Below are positions 1 to 6,639 of a DNA stretch of 7,007 bases, piece after piece. Every line of letters begins with the position of its first letter. The first letter of the stretch is position 1. The position numbers and the translations under genes are program-made. This DNA comes from Desulfovibrio sp. (GTDB taxonomy: Bacteria > Desulfobacterota > Desulfovibrionia > Desulfovibrionales > Desulfovibrionaceae). Under the pieces are notes generated by a model. That model saw only the letters and a list, made by a program, of their open reading frames with translations, searched no databases and had not been told where the DNA came from. The stretch covers positions 1-7,007 of the forward strand of contig JAQVZK010000124.1 in the NCBI GenBank assembly GCA_028708195.1, in the 5' to 3' direction.

Positions 1-110
1 TGTTGCAGGCCGCCCTTGATGGTGGCGGTAGTGACAACGTCAGTCTTATTGTGACTGTTTGTGAAACAAGCCAGCATAGAGTGCATTTGCCAGGTCAGAC
101 AAGCCGCTAG
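1..110 (+). CDS. PP2C-family Ser/Thr protein phosphatase, C-terminal end (partial)
   Basis: Only the last 35 codons are present, read from position 3 and ending at TAG 108-110; the rest lies left of the window. The translated piece contains GGGSDNVSLIVTV, which matches the last conserved block of PP2C-type (PPM) phosphatases: a Gly-rich turn, an Asp-Asn pair whose Asp binds a catalytic metal ion, and then the final hydrophobic beta strand. A short polar tail of about 18 residues follows. Enzymes of this family remove phosphate from Ser/Thr residues using Mn2+ or Mg2+ and often pair with Hanks-type kinases. Whether such a kinase is upstream cannot be seen. No intrinsic terminator is obvious after the stop. 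The family call rests on one motif, but that motif is characteristic. Confidence 0.75.
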   Translation, partial: LQAALDGGGSDNVSLIVTVCETSQHRVHLPGQTSR

Positions 111-368
111 TCACATAGTGGTGCTGCATGGCAAGAACAGGCTGCCGCTCAAGGGGCAGTTGTGACGGCCAGTTTCGCCTCGGAATTTTTACCTGAAGCG
201 CCAGCTGATTCAAGTACACCTCTGCTGCCATCAGATACTATCTGCATTGGATGGAAGGAGGCCCTGAAAAAACGGGCAGCAATCATCTGGATGATGACAA
301 AGACGGCATGCCTGCCTGAACCACAGCCATCTTTGCTGTTTCTTGTGCCGCAATACTGCGCTGAGATA

Positions 369-599
369 TTATTTGATATCAAGGAAGCCCCTGAGTGTAT
401 TAAATTCTTCTACAGATATATCACCACGAGCCAGCCGCGATTTTAATATTTCCAGAGAATCAAGCCTGTCGCAATTTCGTGAAATCTTTTTTCTGTTTTG
501 GCTGAAGATAAAAACACCGGGCACAATAATGGCAAGTAACATGAGTCCCAGTATCCACGCTTCCCAATGAGATAATTTCATGAAGTAGTGTTCGAGCAT
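369..599 (-). CDS. Small inner-membrane protein with SHOCT domain
   Basis: This 76-residue protein has one predicted membrane helix at about residues 13-33 (AWILGLMLLAIIVPGVFIF), then a basic stretch, then a SHOCT domain at about residues 47-74. The SHOCT core reads ILKSRLARGDISVEEFNTL, the typical short amphipathic helix, 'L-x-x-G-x-I-t-x-eEf' turn and second helix. I chose ATG 599 because AAGGAA stands about 8 nt upstream; an in-frame ATG at 629 adds ten residues and has no such site. SHOCT domains are found at the C-termini of many small membrane or secreted proteins and are thought to mediate oligomerisation; no enzymatic role is known. The gene is divergent from the zraSR-like operon and has a strong sigma-54 promoter match about 100 nt upstream. 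In E. coli the equivalent position is held by zraP, but this protein has no resemblance to ZraP. Its function is unknown. Confidence 0.82.
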   Translation of the reverse strand: MLEHYFMKLSHWEAWILGLMLLAIIVPGVFIFSQNRKKISRNCDRLDSLEILKSRLARGDISVEEFNTLRGFLDIK

Positions 600-697
600 C
601 TTTTTATTCCTTATGGCTACAGCCAACAAAATGTATTGTGCAATTGGTTCGTCATACCCACGGCATCATTTTTTACAGAACCTGTGCTTTGACTATC

Positions 698-715
698 AGC
701 AAATCTCGTTCCAAG
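698..715 (-). promoter_or_regulatory. Sigma-54 (-24/-12) promoter for the SHOCT gene
   Basis: Read on the minus strand the site is CTTGGAACGAGATTTGCT. The GG and GC elements are separated by exactly 10 nt, and it matches the sigma-54 consensus TGGCACG-N4-TTGCW at every defined base except one (C to A in the -24 block). The predicted start of transcription is near 687, giving a leader of about 88 nt before ATG 599. Sigma-54 promoters need an AAA+ activator, and one is encoded by the adjacent zraR-like gene. No similar site faces the kinase gene on the plus strand. Confidence 0.75.
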
Positions 716-724
716 TTTCGTTAT

Positions 725-753
725 TTCATAACAAGCTTGATTTATTGTGTAAT
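725..753 (+). promoter_or_regulatory. Weak candidate sigma-70 promoter for the zraSR-like operon
   Basis: TTCATA (725-730) and TGTAAT (748-753) are separated by 17 nt, giving 4/6 and 5/6 matches to the -35 and -10 hexamers. The predicted start is near 760, leaving a leader of about 110 nt before the kinase ATG at 873. The region is AT-rich, so a match of this quality can arise by chance. It is listed because no sigma-54 match (GG-N10-GC with TTGC) faces the kinase gene. This differs from my recollection of E. coli, where zraSR is also sigma-54 dependent. Confidence 0.2.
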
Positions 754-785
754 CTACAATGCCACATTGAAGAAAAAAACAAAGT

Positions 786-832
786 GCAAAAAAACTACTC
801 AAAAGGCATGACATGTCGGGTCAAAAAAACCC
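786..832. promoter_or_regulatory. Candidate paired activator sites (UAS) for the SHOCT promoter
   Basis: Two A-tract elements, GCAAAAAAACTACTC (786-800) and GGGTCAAAAAAACCC (818-832), start 32 nt apart. Their centres lie about 106 and 138 nt upstream of the predicted SHOCT transcript start. The second is a clear dyad (GGGT-N7-ACCC). Both loosely fit the 15-nt pattern of the stronger repeats upstream of ccmF (GAGTAAAAAATG(C/A)TC), and their distances to a sigma-54 promoter are almost the same there. They are inferred binding sites for the ZraR-like activator. Each individual match is imperfect and A-tracts are common here, so the shared geometry is the main support. Confidence 0.4.
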
Positions 833-839
833 AAAGGGC

Positions 840-852
840 TAATTTGAAATTA
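840..852. repeat. 13-bp perfect palindrome just upstream of zraS-like gene
   Basis: TAATTTGAAATTA is a perfect dyad around a central G. With one bulged base (C839) the symmetry extends outward through AGGG (835-838) and CCCT (853-856). It lies 20 nt before the kinase ATG and about 159 nt upstream of the predicted SHOCT transcript start. It could be an operator for the kinase operon or a third regulator site; no factor can be named from sequence. Confidence 0.45.
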
Positions 853-872
853 CCCTGCAAAAGAGGGCTTAA

Positions 873-2696
873 ATGAAATTTTCTTCAACCCTGGCCATCC
901 GACAACCGGGAAAGTACCTTTTTGGGCTTTCACCGTGGCTCCTGGTTGGTGTGTCCTTTGTCCTTGGGCTGGCGGTGCTGGTTCTTGCCATAAGAAACTC
1001 TGAACGGGAAAGAACGCACACCATCCAGAGTTACTTTGAGCGGGCAGAAGCGTTAATATGGGCTCTGGAAGCCGGGGCCCGCACAGAAAAAGGGTTGGGC
1101 GTTCAGGGGGATCTGCTGCAGGCGCTCATCGAAGAAACGGCCCGGCAGCCCGGCATCGTCTATATGTCTATTGTGGCCCCAAACGGAAAGATTATGGCTC
1201 ACAGTGATGTATCCAACGTCGGCAGCACTGTGCCAGATGGGGCTTTGCCGGTGGACCTTGTTACGCGTGTTGCCGGGTACAAAGAGGGGCGCGATGACGG
1301 GGGCAAGGTCTTTGAAGTGTACCGCGGGTTTTCCCCCCTGTCACAACAGCATGAACCCCAGGGCGCACACGCCAAAAAACAGGGAGAAACCCATCGCGAA
1401 CACCTTGGCTCCCATATGGGCGTCGAAGCAGCCAGCCCGGCAGAATCACTTGAAAAAGGAGCCGCAAGTTCTTTTATTTTTGTTGGGTTCGACAAAAATC
1501 CCTTTGACGATGCGCTTGCCGCCGACCTGATGAATAACCTGCTTGCCGCCTGCCTTGTAGCAGGCCTGGGCTTTGGCGGGTTTATTTCAATGTTCTGGGC
1601 CCATAGCCATAAAGTGTCTTGCCGCAAACTGAAAGACACCCAGGCGCTGGCCTCGGAAGTGCTAAGAAGCCTGCCTCTGGGGCTGGTAACAAGTGATCCG
1701 GAAGATAACCTCAGCATGATCAATGCAACTGCCCTGACCATGTTTAAAACCAGCAGAGAGTTGATACAGGGGCACCCTGTCAAAAGTCTTTCCGGACTAG
1801 ACTGGGATTCAATCACAAGCGCACTTGCGAGAGATAAAAAAATTCTGGAACGGGAAACCGTGCTGATGCCCATTGGGGGCAAGCGCATTCCTGTGAGCGT
1901 CAGTGCTTCTGAGATTCGGGACGATGGCGGTCTGTTTTTGGGATATCTGTATATTTTGCGTGACATTACTGAACTCAAGCGGCTTCAGGGTGAAGCGCAA
2001 AAAAACACCCGCCTTACAACGCTCGGCACCCTGGCTGCCGGGGTAGCCCACGAGATAAGAAACCCCTTGAGCTCCATCAAGGGGTTGGCGACCTATATTG
2101 CCAGAAAAATGCTGGAAGGAGGGCCGGAAAAAGAAGCGGCCGATACAATGGTTCTGGAGGTGAACAGACTGAACGGGGTTGTGGCAGAACTTCTGGAGTT
2201 TGCGCGGCCCACAACGATCAAATTTTCTGAAACGGATATTGACGCGGTTATCACACGGGCACTGCGTTTGACTGAAGTCGATATTAAAAGCGCAAAAATT
2301 ACGGTAGAATACACCGCTCGTAAAGATTTCCCCCTTGTGTTTGCCAGTAGTGAACGACTTACCCAGGCATTGCTCAATCTTTTTTTGAACGCTCTGCAGG
2401 CCATGCAGCCAGGAGGCAAGCTTGGCGTCAGGGTGAAGCCGCTCTCAAACGAAGAGTACGCTATCGAAGTGTCGGACACCGGGCATGGCATTGCCCCGGA
2501 TGTGCTGGAATCAATTTTTACGCCATATTTTACTACCAAGCCTTCGGGAACAGGCCTCGGCCTGGCGATTGTGCAGCAAATTATTGAAGGGCATGGCGGC
2601 ACCATATCCGTAACGAGCGAACCGGGCCAGGGCACTTCTTTTACTGTTTGTATTCCTTTGAGGCCGCAGGAGGCGTCATGGCAAAAGAAACCATAA
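873..2696 (+). CDS. zraS: ZraS-like membrane sensor histidine kinase with added PAS domain
   Basis: This 607-residue protein has a first membrane helix at about 22-40, a periplasmic sensor domain at 41-220, a second helix at about 223-243, a PAS domain at about 256-370, a HisKA domain and a HATPase domain. The phosphoacceptor is H393 in VAHEIRNPLSS. ATP-binding motifs are the N box (N502/N506), G1 (DTGHG, 535-539), the F box (FTPYFTTK) and G2 (GTGLGL, 559-564). The periplasmic part parallels E. coli ZraS as I recall it: ALIWALEAGAR, RQPGIVYMSIV, AHSDVSNVG and FEVYRGFSPLS all have close counterparts there. E. coli ZraS has about 465 residues and no PAS, so the extra length is mainly the PAS domain. 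A segment at 160-181 carries five histidines (160, 166, 174, 177, 181), suggesting metal binding, as ZraS responds to Zn/Pb and envelope stress. A GAGGG ribosome site stands 5 nt before ATG 873. It overlaps the regulator gene by 19 nt. Confidence 0.92.
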   Translation: MKFSSTLAIRQPGKYLFGLSPWLLVGVSFVLGLAVLVLAIRNSERERTHTIQSYFERAEALIWALEAGARTEKGLGVQGDLLQALIEETARQPGIVYMSIVAPNGKIMAHSDVSNVGSTVPDGALPVDLVTRVAGYKEGRDDGGKVFEVYRGFSPLSQQHEPQGAHAKKQGETHREHLGSHMGVEAASPAESLEKGAASSFIFVGFDKNPFDDALAADLMNNLLAACLVAGLGFGGFISMFWAHSHKVSCRKLKDTQALASEVLRSLPLGLVTSDPEDNLSMINATALTMFKTSRELIQGHPVKSLSGLDWDSITSALARDKKILERETVLMPIGGKRIPVSVSASEIRDDGGLFLGYLYILRDITELKRLQGEAQKNTRLTTLGTLAAGVAHEIRNPLSSIKGLATYIARKMLEGGPEKEAADTMVLEVNRLNGVVAELLEFARPTTIKFSETDIDAVITRALRLTEVDIKSAKITVEYTARKDFPLVFASSERLTQALLNLFLNALQAMQPGGKLGVRVKPLSNEEYAIEVSDTGHGIAPDVLESIFTPYFTTKPSGTGLGLAIVQQIIEGHGGTISVTSEPGQGTSFTVCIPLRPQEASWQKKP

Positions 2697-4045
2697 ATCT
2701 GCTGGTGGTGGATGATGACAGCAGCCATAGAAACACGTTGAAGACTCTTCTCGCCGAATGGGGATATGCCATTGCTGCGCTTGAAGACGGTGAGGCCGCT
2801 GTAGAGGCGTGTAAAAAACAGCCCTTTGACCTGGTGCTGATGGACGTGCGAATGGCAGGCATCAGCGGCATCGCCGCCATGCAGAAAATAAGGGAGTTCA
2901 ACCCCTCCATCCCGATCATAATCATGACTGCCTACTCGGATGTTGACAGTGCCGTGAACGCGCTCAAGTCCGGGGCGTATGACTATCTGAGCAAGCCGCT
3001 TGATTTCGAAGACCTGCGGCTGACGCTGGCAAGGGCCCTGGATCATGCTTCTCTGCGTGATGAGGTCAAGGCGCTCAAAAGCACCATAGCCCATACGTTT
3101 GTTTCAGACGGATTCATCGGCCAGAGCCCTGCCATGCGGCAGTTGCTTGAAATGTTGTCTTCCGTTGCTCCTTCAGACGCCACAGCGCTTATTACTGGTG
3201 AGTCGGGAACGGGCAAAGAGCTGGTGGCAAAAATGCTTCATGCCAACAGCGGACGGCAACGAGGGCCATATATTGCGGTGAACTGTGCGGCTTTGAGCGA
3301 ATCTCTGCTGGAGTCTGAACTGTTCGGGCATGAAAAAGGCGCGTTCACTGGTGCTGAAAAACGCCGGGAAGGACGTTTTTTCGCCGCAGATAAGGGCACT
3401 ATATTCCTTGATGAAGTCGGCGATCTGCCAATCAGCATGCAGGCCAAGTTGCTTCGGGCTATCCAGGAGCGTGAAATACAGCGTGTGGGCAGCGACGTTC
3501 CAATCAAGGTTGATGTGCGTATTCTGGCTGCTACAAACAAGAACCTTGAAGAAGAAGTCGCTGAGGGCCGGTTTCGGCAAGACCTGTACTACAGGCTGAA
3601 TGTGGTTTCGTTGCACCTGCCTGCCCTGAGAAATCGCCGTGAAGACATCCCCTTGCTTGCCGATCTGTTTCTGAAAAAGTTTGCAAAGGCAAACGATAAA
3701 GGCATCAAGGGCTTTACGCCTGCCGCTATGGACAAGCTGGTAAAATACCTCTGGCCCGGCAATGTGCGCGAACTGGAAAATACTGTGGAACGGGCAGTCG
3801 TGCTGCTTATGGGGGAATATGTCAGCCAGAGAGAGTTGCCGAAAAGTGTGGCTGACGAAGGCAAAAAAAAGGCTTCAGACCGAACAGATTTTGCAGACAT
3901 GACCCTGGAAGAAATCGAACGGGTCATCGTGACGCAGCTTGTTGAAAAAGCTGGCGGTAATAAAAGTGAAGCTGCCAGAAAACTTGGGATCACCAGAAAA
4001 ACACTTGTCTCCAAGATGGGGGGCAGTACTGCGTTTTCTGAATAG
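2678..4045 (+). CDS. zraR: ZraR-like sigma-54-dependent response regulator
   Basis: This 455-residue NtrC-family activator has a receiver domain (about 5-120) with acidic pocket D12-D14, phosphoacceptor D56 (LVLMDVRM), T84 and K106. An AAA+ domain (about 145-385) has Walker A GESGTGKE (174-181), the sigma-54 contact loop GAFTGA (221-226), Walker B IFLDEVGD (D245/E246) and arginine-finger region FRQDLYYRLN. A Fis-type helix-turn-helix (about 425-447) reads GGNKSEAARKLGITRKTL and is nearly the same as in E. coli ZraR. I chose ATG 2678 because AGGAGG (2668-2673) precedes it and the receiver starts at the usual distance; an in-frame ATG at 2648 has no comparable site. It overlaps the kinase stop by 19 nt, so the two are probably translationally coupled. 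The intact GAFTGA loop means it should activate sigma-54 promoters, two of which are in this window. The short tail after the HTH (GGSTAFSE) is unremarkable. Confidence 0.95.
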   Translation: MAKETINLLVVDDDSSHRNTLKTLLAEWGYAIAALEDGEAAVEACKKQPFDLVLMDVRMAGISGIAAMQKIREFNPSIPIIIMTAYSDVDSAVNALKSGAYDYLSKPLDFEDLRLTLARALDHASLRDEVKALKSTIAHTFVSDGFIGQSPAMRQLLEMLSSVAPSDATALITGESGTGKELVAKMLHANSGRQRGPYIAVNCAALSESLLESELFGHEKGAFTGAEKRREGRFFAADKGTIFLDEVGDLPISMQAKLLRAIQEREIQRVGSDVPIKVDVRILAATNKNLEEEVAEGRFRQDLYYRLNVVSLHLPALRNRREDIPLLADLFLKKFAKANDKGIKGFTPAAMDKLVKYLWPGNVRELENTVERAVVLLMGEYVSQRELPKSVADEGKKKASDRTDFADMTLEEIERVIVTQLVEKAGGNKSEAARKLGITRKTLVSKMGGSTAFSE

Positions 4046-4082
4046 AGATGCCGGGCGCACGCGCCCGGCATCTCTATTTTTT
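4041..4082 (+). terminator. Intrinsic terminator of the zraSR-like operon, between convergent genes
   Basis: A perfect 17-bp stem (4041-4057 paired with 4062-4078) has a CACG loop and a GC-rich upper part (GCCGGGCG). It runs into a T-tract at 4077-4082. The zraR stop codon (4043-4045) lies inside the left arm. On the minus strand the hairpin also forms just after the TPR gene stop (4083-4081), but there the following bases read ATTCAG, so termination should be stronger for the plus-strand operon. Confidence 0.9.
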
Positions 4083-4659
4083 ACATGGCAGCCAGTTCTT
4101 CTTCAATGGCTTTTTTAAATTCCTGCTCCTGCGGCTTCATAGCAAGAGCCTGTTGCAGATACAGCCTGGCCCTATCCTTATTCTGGAAACCATATTTATG
4201 TATTACCCCAAGGTAGTACAAGGCATGGTAATTTTTGGGATCAAGGCGGAGTATCTTTTCATAGTCAAGAACCGCCTCATTGTAGTTACCCGCCCGGGCC
4301 AGCGCCGCAGCACGATGATTGAGGGCGTTGACATCCTCTGGCATGAGGTCGATGGCCTTGGACCAAAAAAGCGCCGCCCTTTCCCAGTCCTGCTCACGGC
4401 TGAAAGTTTCGGCCAGGGTTTGCAGTGTTGTCACATCTTGAGGATTCTTTTTCAGCTTGGCCATGAGTGCGCCTACTTCCGCCATACTGTCTGATGCGCT
4501 TGCGGCGGTGCCTGCCTTCTGGCTGACAGCGGGTAATCCTGCACCGCCAACAAAGGCCACCATAAAAAGAATGAAAATCCCGAACGCCATAAGGCAGACA
4601 GTTGGTTTTTGCCGCATCGGCGCGCTGGCCTGCGGGCAATTCTGAGCACTAGTGGACAT
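4081..4659 (-). CDS. Membrane-anchored TPR protein, CcmI/NrfG-like partner of CcmF
   Basis: This 192-residue protein has a short polar N-terminus, one membrane helix at about residues 21-43, a linker, and three tetratricopeptide repeats at about 75-108, 109-142 and 143-177. The repeats show the usual A-x-x-Y/W-x-x-A and D-P endings (AIDLMPED, ILRLDPKN, ALAMKPQE). I chose ATG 4659 because GGAAGGAAG lies just upstream; a start at 4731 would place 24 residues inside ccmF. It overlaps the end of ccmF by 11 nt, which points to translational coupling. In System I cytochrome c maturation, TPR proteins such as CcmI and NrfG hold the C-terminus of apocytochrome c and hand it to CcmF. The N-in, periplasm-out layout fits that role. 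TPRs are generic, so the function rests mainly on the operon partner. Confidence 0.85.
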   Translation of the reverse strand: MSTSAQNCPQASAPMRQKPTVCLMAFGIFILFMVAFVGGAGLPAVSQKAGTAASASDSMAEVGALMAKLKKNPQDVTTLQTLAETFSREQDWERAALFWSKAIDLMPEDVNALNHRAAALARAGNYNEAVLDYEKILRLDPKNYHALYYLGVIHKYGFQNKDRARLYLQQALAMKPQEQEFKKAIEEELAAM

Positions 4660-6547
4660 GGCTTTCTTCCTTCCGTGATGCACGAACGCGCCAGGCAAGA
4701 AGAGGCAATATGCTGATAAGAATACTGCCAATCCATACCCAGTTGATCATGGGGTGTGTGCTGATGCGCAAGGGCTGCAACTGACCATTATTTATATCGT
4801 GAATGGTCGCGTAAAATTCTGTGCCCAGGCTGAACAGGGTGGAGACTTCACTATTGGGATGATCGAAGTTGCGAAACAGGCGCTGCTGCGGCTTGAGTAC
4901 GCCTATCAATCTATTATTCTTGAGCACTTCAATCTCTGCTTCGTTGATCGTCAATGCGTCGGCTTTTATTTCGTGAAGTTTTTTGTATGTAAAAGTGTAT
5001 CCATTGGCGGAAAAGCTCTCATTGAGTGCCATTGGACGCTCCCAACCGTCTTGAAACGGGCCAGAAATAGCCACGCCAAGAACAATCAGCGCAAAGGCTG
5101 CATGGGTTCCGTAGCTGGCAAGCACTGGCCGGGACAGTGCTTTTTTACCCAGCGAAAAGGCCAGTATGACCGTGGTGGTAAATACGCTCACCGCTGAAGC
5201 CACTCCGGCAACAGCCAAACTTGGTTTGATATCCAGAAGAATGCCCCCGACGACGATGCCAAGCCATACTGCCGCAGTCATAAGGGCACTTTTAGGTTTG
5301 TTCAGTCCGCCTTGCCAGTTCAGCCAGGGCGCAATAGCCATTATCAGTGCCAGAATGACAAAGAGGGGCAGACACACCGTATTATAAAAATTTTGTGATA
5401 CGACCAGGGGGGTCGTTTCCCAGAACTGGCTCAAGACGGGCCAAAGTGTTCCCAGAGTAATGATGGTTCCGAGGCCCAGCAACAGCCAGACCAGCACAAC
5501 TGTCATGCCAACCCTGCTCCCGAGAGACGGCAAAGGGGCTGAGGCAGCACGCCCCATTCCCATAATCACCAGCAAGCTTGCCAGTGAGAAAAAAACTATC
5601 CCGAAGAGCAGCGGTGCCCCGACAGCCCCCTGACCGAATGCGTGCAATGACTGCACGACGCCGCTGCGCACCAGATACGTCGCAAAAACACAAAGAATAA
5701 AAGTGGTACATGCAAGAAAAACGCTTGTTCGTGAAAGATAGCCGAAGCGGCGTTCGATAATTCTGGTGTGCAGCAAGGCAGTGGCTGAAAACCAGGGGAT
5801 AAGCGAGGCGTTTTCAACGGGGTCCCAGGCCCAGTATCCCCCCCATCCCAGCTCCATATAGGCCCACCATCCGCCGAGTATTATGCCCGCCGTCAGCGTA
5901 CTCCACGACATGAGAATCCAGTTTTGTGAAGGAAGATACCATGCGTTTTTTTCTCCAGCCATAACTGCGCCCATGGCCAGACAGGCAGGAATCGTAAAGC
6001 CCGCATAGCCAATAAATAAAAGCGGAGGATGCAGCACCATCCCGATGTTGCGCAGCAGCGGGTTGAGCCCGCGCCCTTCAGTCGGCGGCATTTCAAACGT
6101 GGTGAACGGGTTGGACATTTGTGCTATAAGCAGCAGGAAGAAGGCCTGGATGAACATATAAAACAGCCAGAAATAAATCTTGTGGCTGGCGGAAAGACTT
6201 TTGTATGTCGGACTTGCAATGAGTATGCAGCCGAACCCGGCAATCAGGAAAGCCCAAAACAGCAATGAACCTTCCTGTCCCGCCCAAAATGCAGCCAGGG
6301 TATAAAAAAGGGATAGCGTGTCATCGGTATAACTTGCGACATATACCAATGAATAGTCGCGTGCCAAAAGCCCATAAAGAAGAGCGCCAGAAGCACAAAA
6401 AATAAGGGCAAAAGCTGTCAGTTGCAGCTTCTCCAAAAGCTTTGCGTGTCCTGTCTGCTCATTCCAGGCATTGTAACATGCTATTGATGAGCCGGCTAAA
6501 AATAATGCCATTGCAGTGAGCATGGCTCCGTGCGCCATAAGGTACAT
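4649..6547 (-). CDS. ccmF: Cytochrome c-type biogenesis protein CcmF (heme lyase subunit)
   Basis: This polytopic protein of 632 residues belongs to the heme-handling family of System I, which attaches heme to CXXCH motifs of periplasmic apocytochromes. The tryptophan-rich WWD motif is present (WWAYMELGWGG then YWAWDPVEN, about 227-246). The four family histidines are present at H173 (VLHPP), H260 (ALLHT), H302 (SLHAF) and H482 (GTHAA). From memory these correspond to E. coli H173, H261, H303 and H491. A long periplasmic segment (about 495-600) precedes the last helix. I chose ATG 6547: GGGAGG (6552-6557) lies 4 nt upstream, the hydrophobic N-terminus begins at once, and H173 falls at the expected number. 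An in-frame ATG at 6622 would add 25 polar residues and leave only about 7 nt of leader after the predicted sigma-54 start. No ccmE, ccmB or ccmC is visible next to it. NrfE, a paralogue used for NrfA, is an alternative, but the length fits CcmF better. Confidence 0.93.
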   Translation of the reverse strand: MYLMAHGAMLTAMALFLAGSSIACYNAWNEQTGHAKLLEKLQLTAFALIFCASGALLYGLLARDYSLVYVASYTDDTLSLFYTLAAFWAGQEGSLLFWAFLIAGFGCILIASPTYKSLSASHKIYFWLFYMFIQAFFLLLIAQMSNPFTTFEMPPTEGRGLNPLLRNIGMVLHPPLLFIGYAGFTIPACLAMGAVMAGEKNAWYLPSQNWILMSWSTLTAGIILGGWWAYMELGWGGYWAWDPVENASLIPWFSATALLHTRIIERRFGYLSRTSVFLACTTFILCVFATYLVRSGVVQSLHAFGQGAVGAPLLFGIVFFSLASLLVIMGMGRAASAPLPSLGSRVGMTVVLVWLLLGLGTIITLGTLWPVLSQFWETTPLVVSQNFYNTVCLPLFVILALIMAIAPWLNWQGGLNKPKSALMTAAVWLGIVVGGILLDIKPSLAVAGVASAVSVFTTTVILAFSLGKKALSRPVLASYGTHAAFALIVLGVAISGPFQDGWERPMALNESFSANGYTFTYKKLHEIKADALTINEAEIEVLKNNRLIGVLKPQQRLFRNFDHPNSEVSTLFSLGTEFYATIHDINNGQLQPLRISTHPMINWVWIGSILISILPLLAWRVRASRKEESHVH

Positions 6548-6639
6548 TGCGCCTCCCAGGCCTGATTGTGTAATGTTTATAACGGGCGCAGACACACCAA
6601 CGTCAGAACAGGGTGCGGTCATTGCTACGTTTTCTTAAG

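Noticed and set aside
46..231. Minus-strand open frame (61 codons) opposite the phosphatase end
   Set aside because: It is antisense to the PP2C motif and shows no recognisable domain; probably a shadow.
247..262. GG-N10-GC spacing on the plus strand (TTGGATGGAAGGAGGC) as a sigma-54 promoter
   Set aside because: Only the GG and GC spacing fits; the CACG and TTGC blocks are absent and no plus-strand gene follows.
162..446. Plus-strand open frame starting at GTG 162 (94 codons)
   Set aside because: It overlaps the SHOCT gene on the other strand, has no recognisable motif, and has no clear ribosome site. Positions 111-368 are left without a gene; only short dyads such as ATCATC-TG-GATGAT (282-295) are seen there.
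664..675. Minus-strand GTAAAAAATGAT, equal to part of the ccmF-upstream repeats
   Set aside because: It lies downstream of the predicted SHOCT transcript start and lacks the outer GAG/CTC dyad, so it is more likely a chance match in AT-rich DNA.
731..742. Possible IHF site between the activator sites and SHOCT promoter (minus strand AATCAA...TTA)
   Set aside because: The spacer is 5 nt rather than the 4 nt of the IHF consensus, and no equivalent is seen upstream of ccmF. The position is right, but the match is too weak to annotate.
613..876. Plus-strand open frame (87 codons) in the SHOCT-kinase intergenic region
   Set aside because: It runs through the sigma-54 promoter and A-tract elements, has an unusual Cys/Lys/Asn-rich composition, and no ribosome site.
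1199..1978. Long open frame on the minus strand inside the kinase gene (259 codons)
   Set aside because: It lies fully opposite a well-supported histidine kinase whose motifs are all intact, and its Ser/Arg/Pro-rich translation shows no recognisable domain.
2093..3094. Long open frame on the minus strand across the kinase-regulator junction (333 codons)
   Set aside because: It is antisense to the HATPase and receiver domains, with no family resemblance; it follows from codon usage on the coding strand.
6548..6622. N-terminal extension of CcmF from ATG 6622
   Set aside because: The 25 extra residues are polar and not seen in the family. The ribosome site before 6622 is poor, and the predicted sigma-54 start at about 6629 leaves almost no leader; ATG 6547 has GGGAGG.
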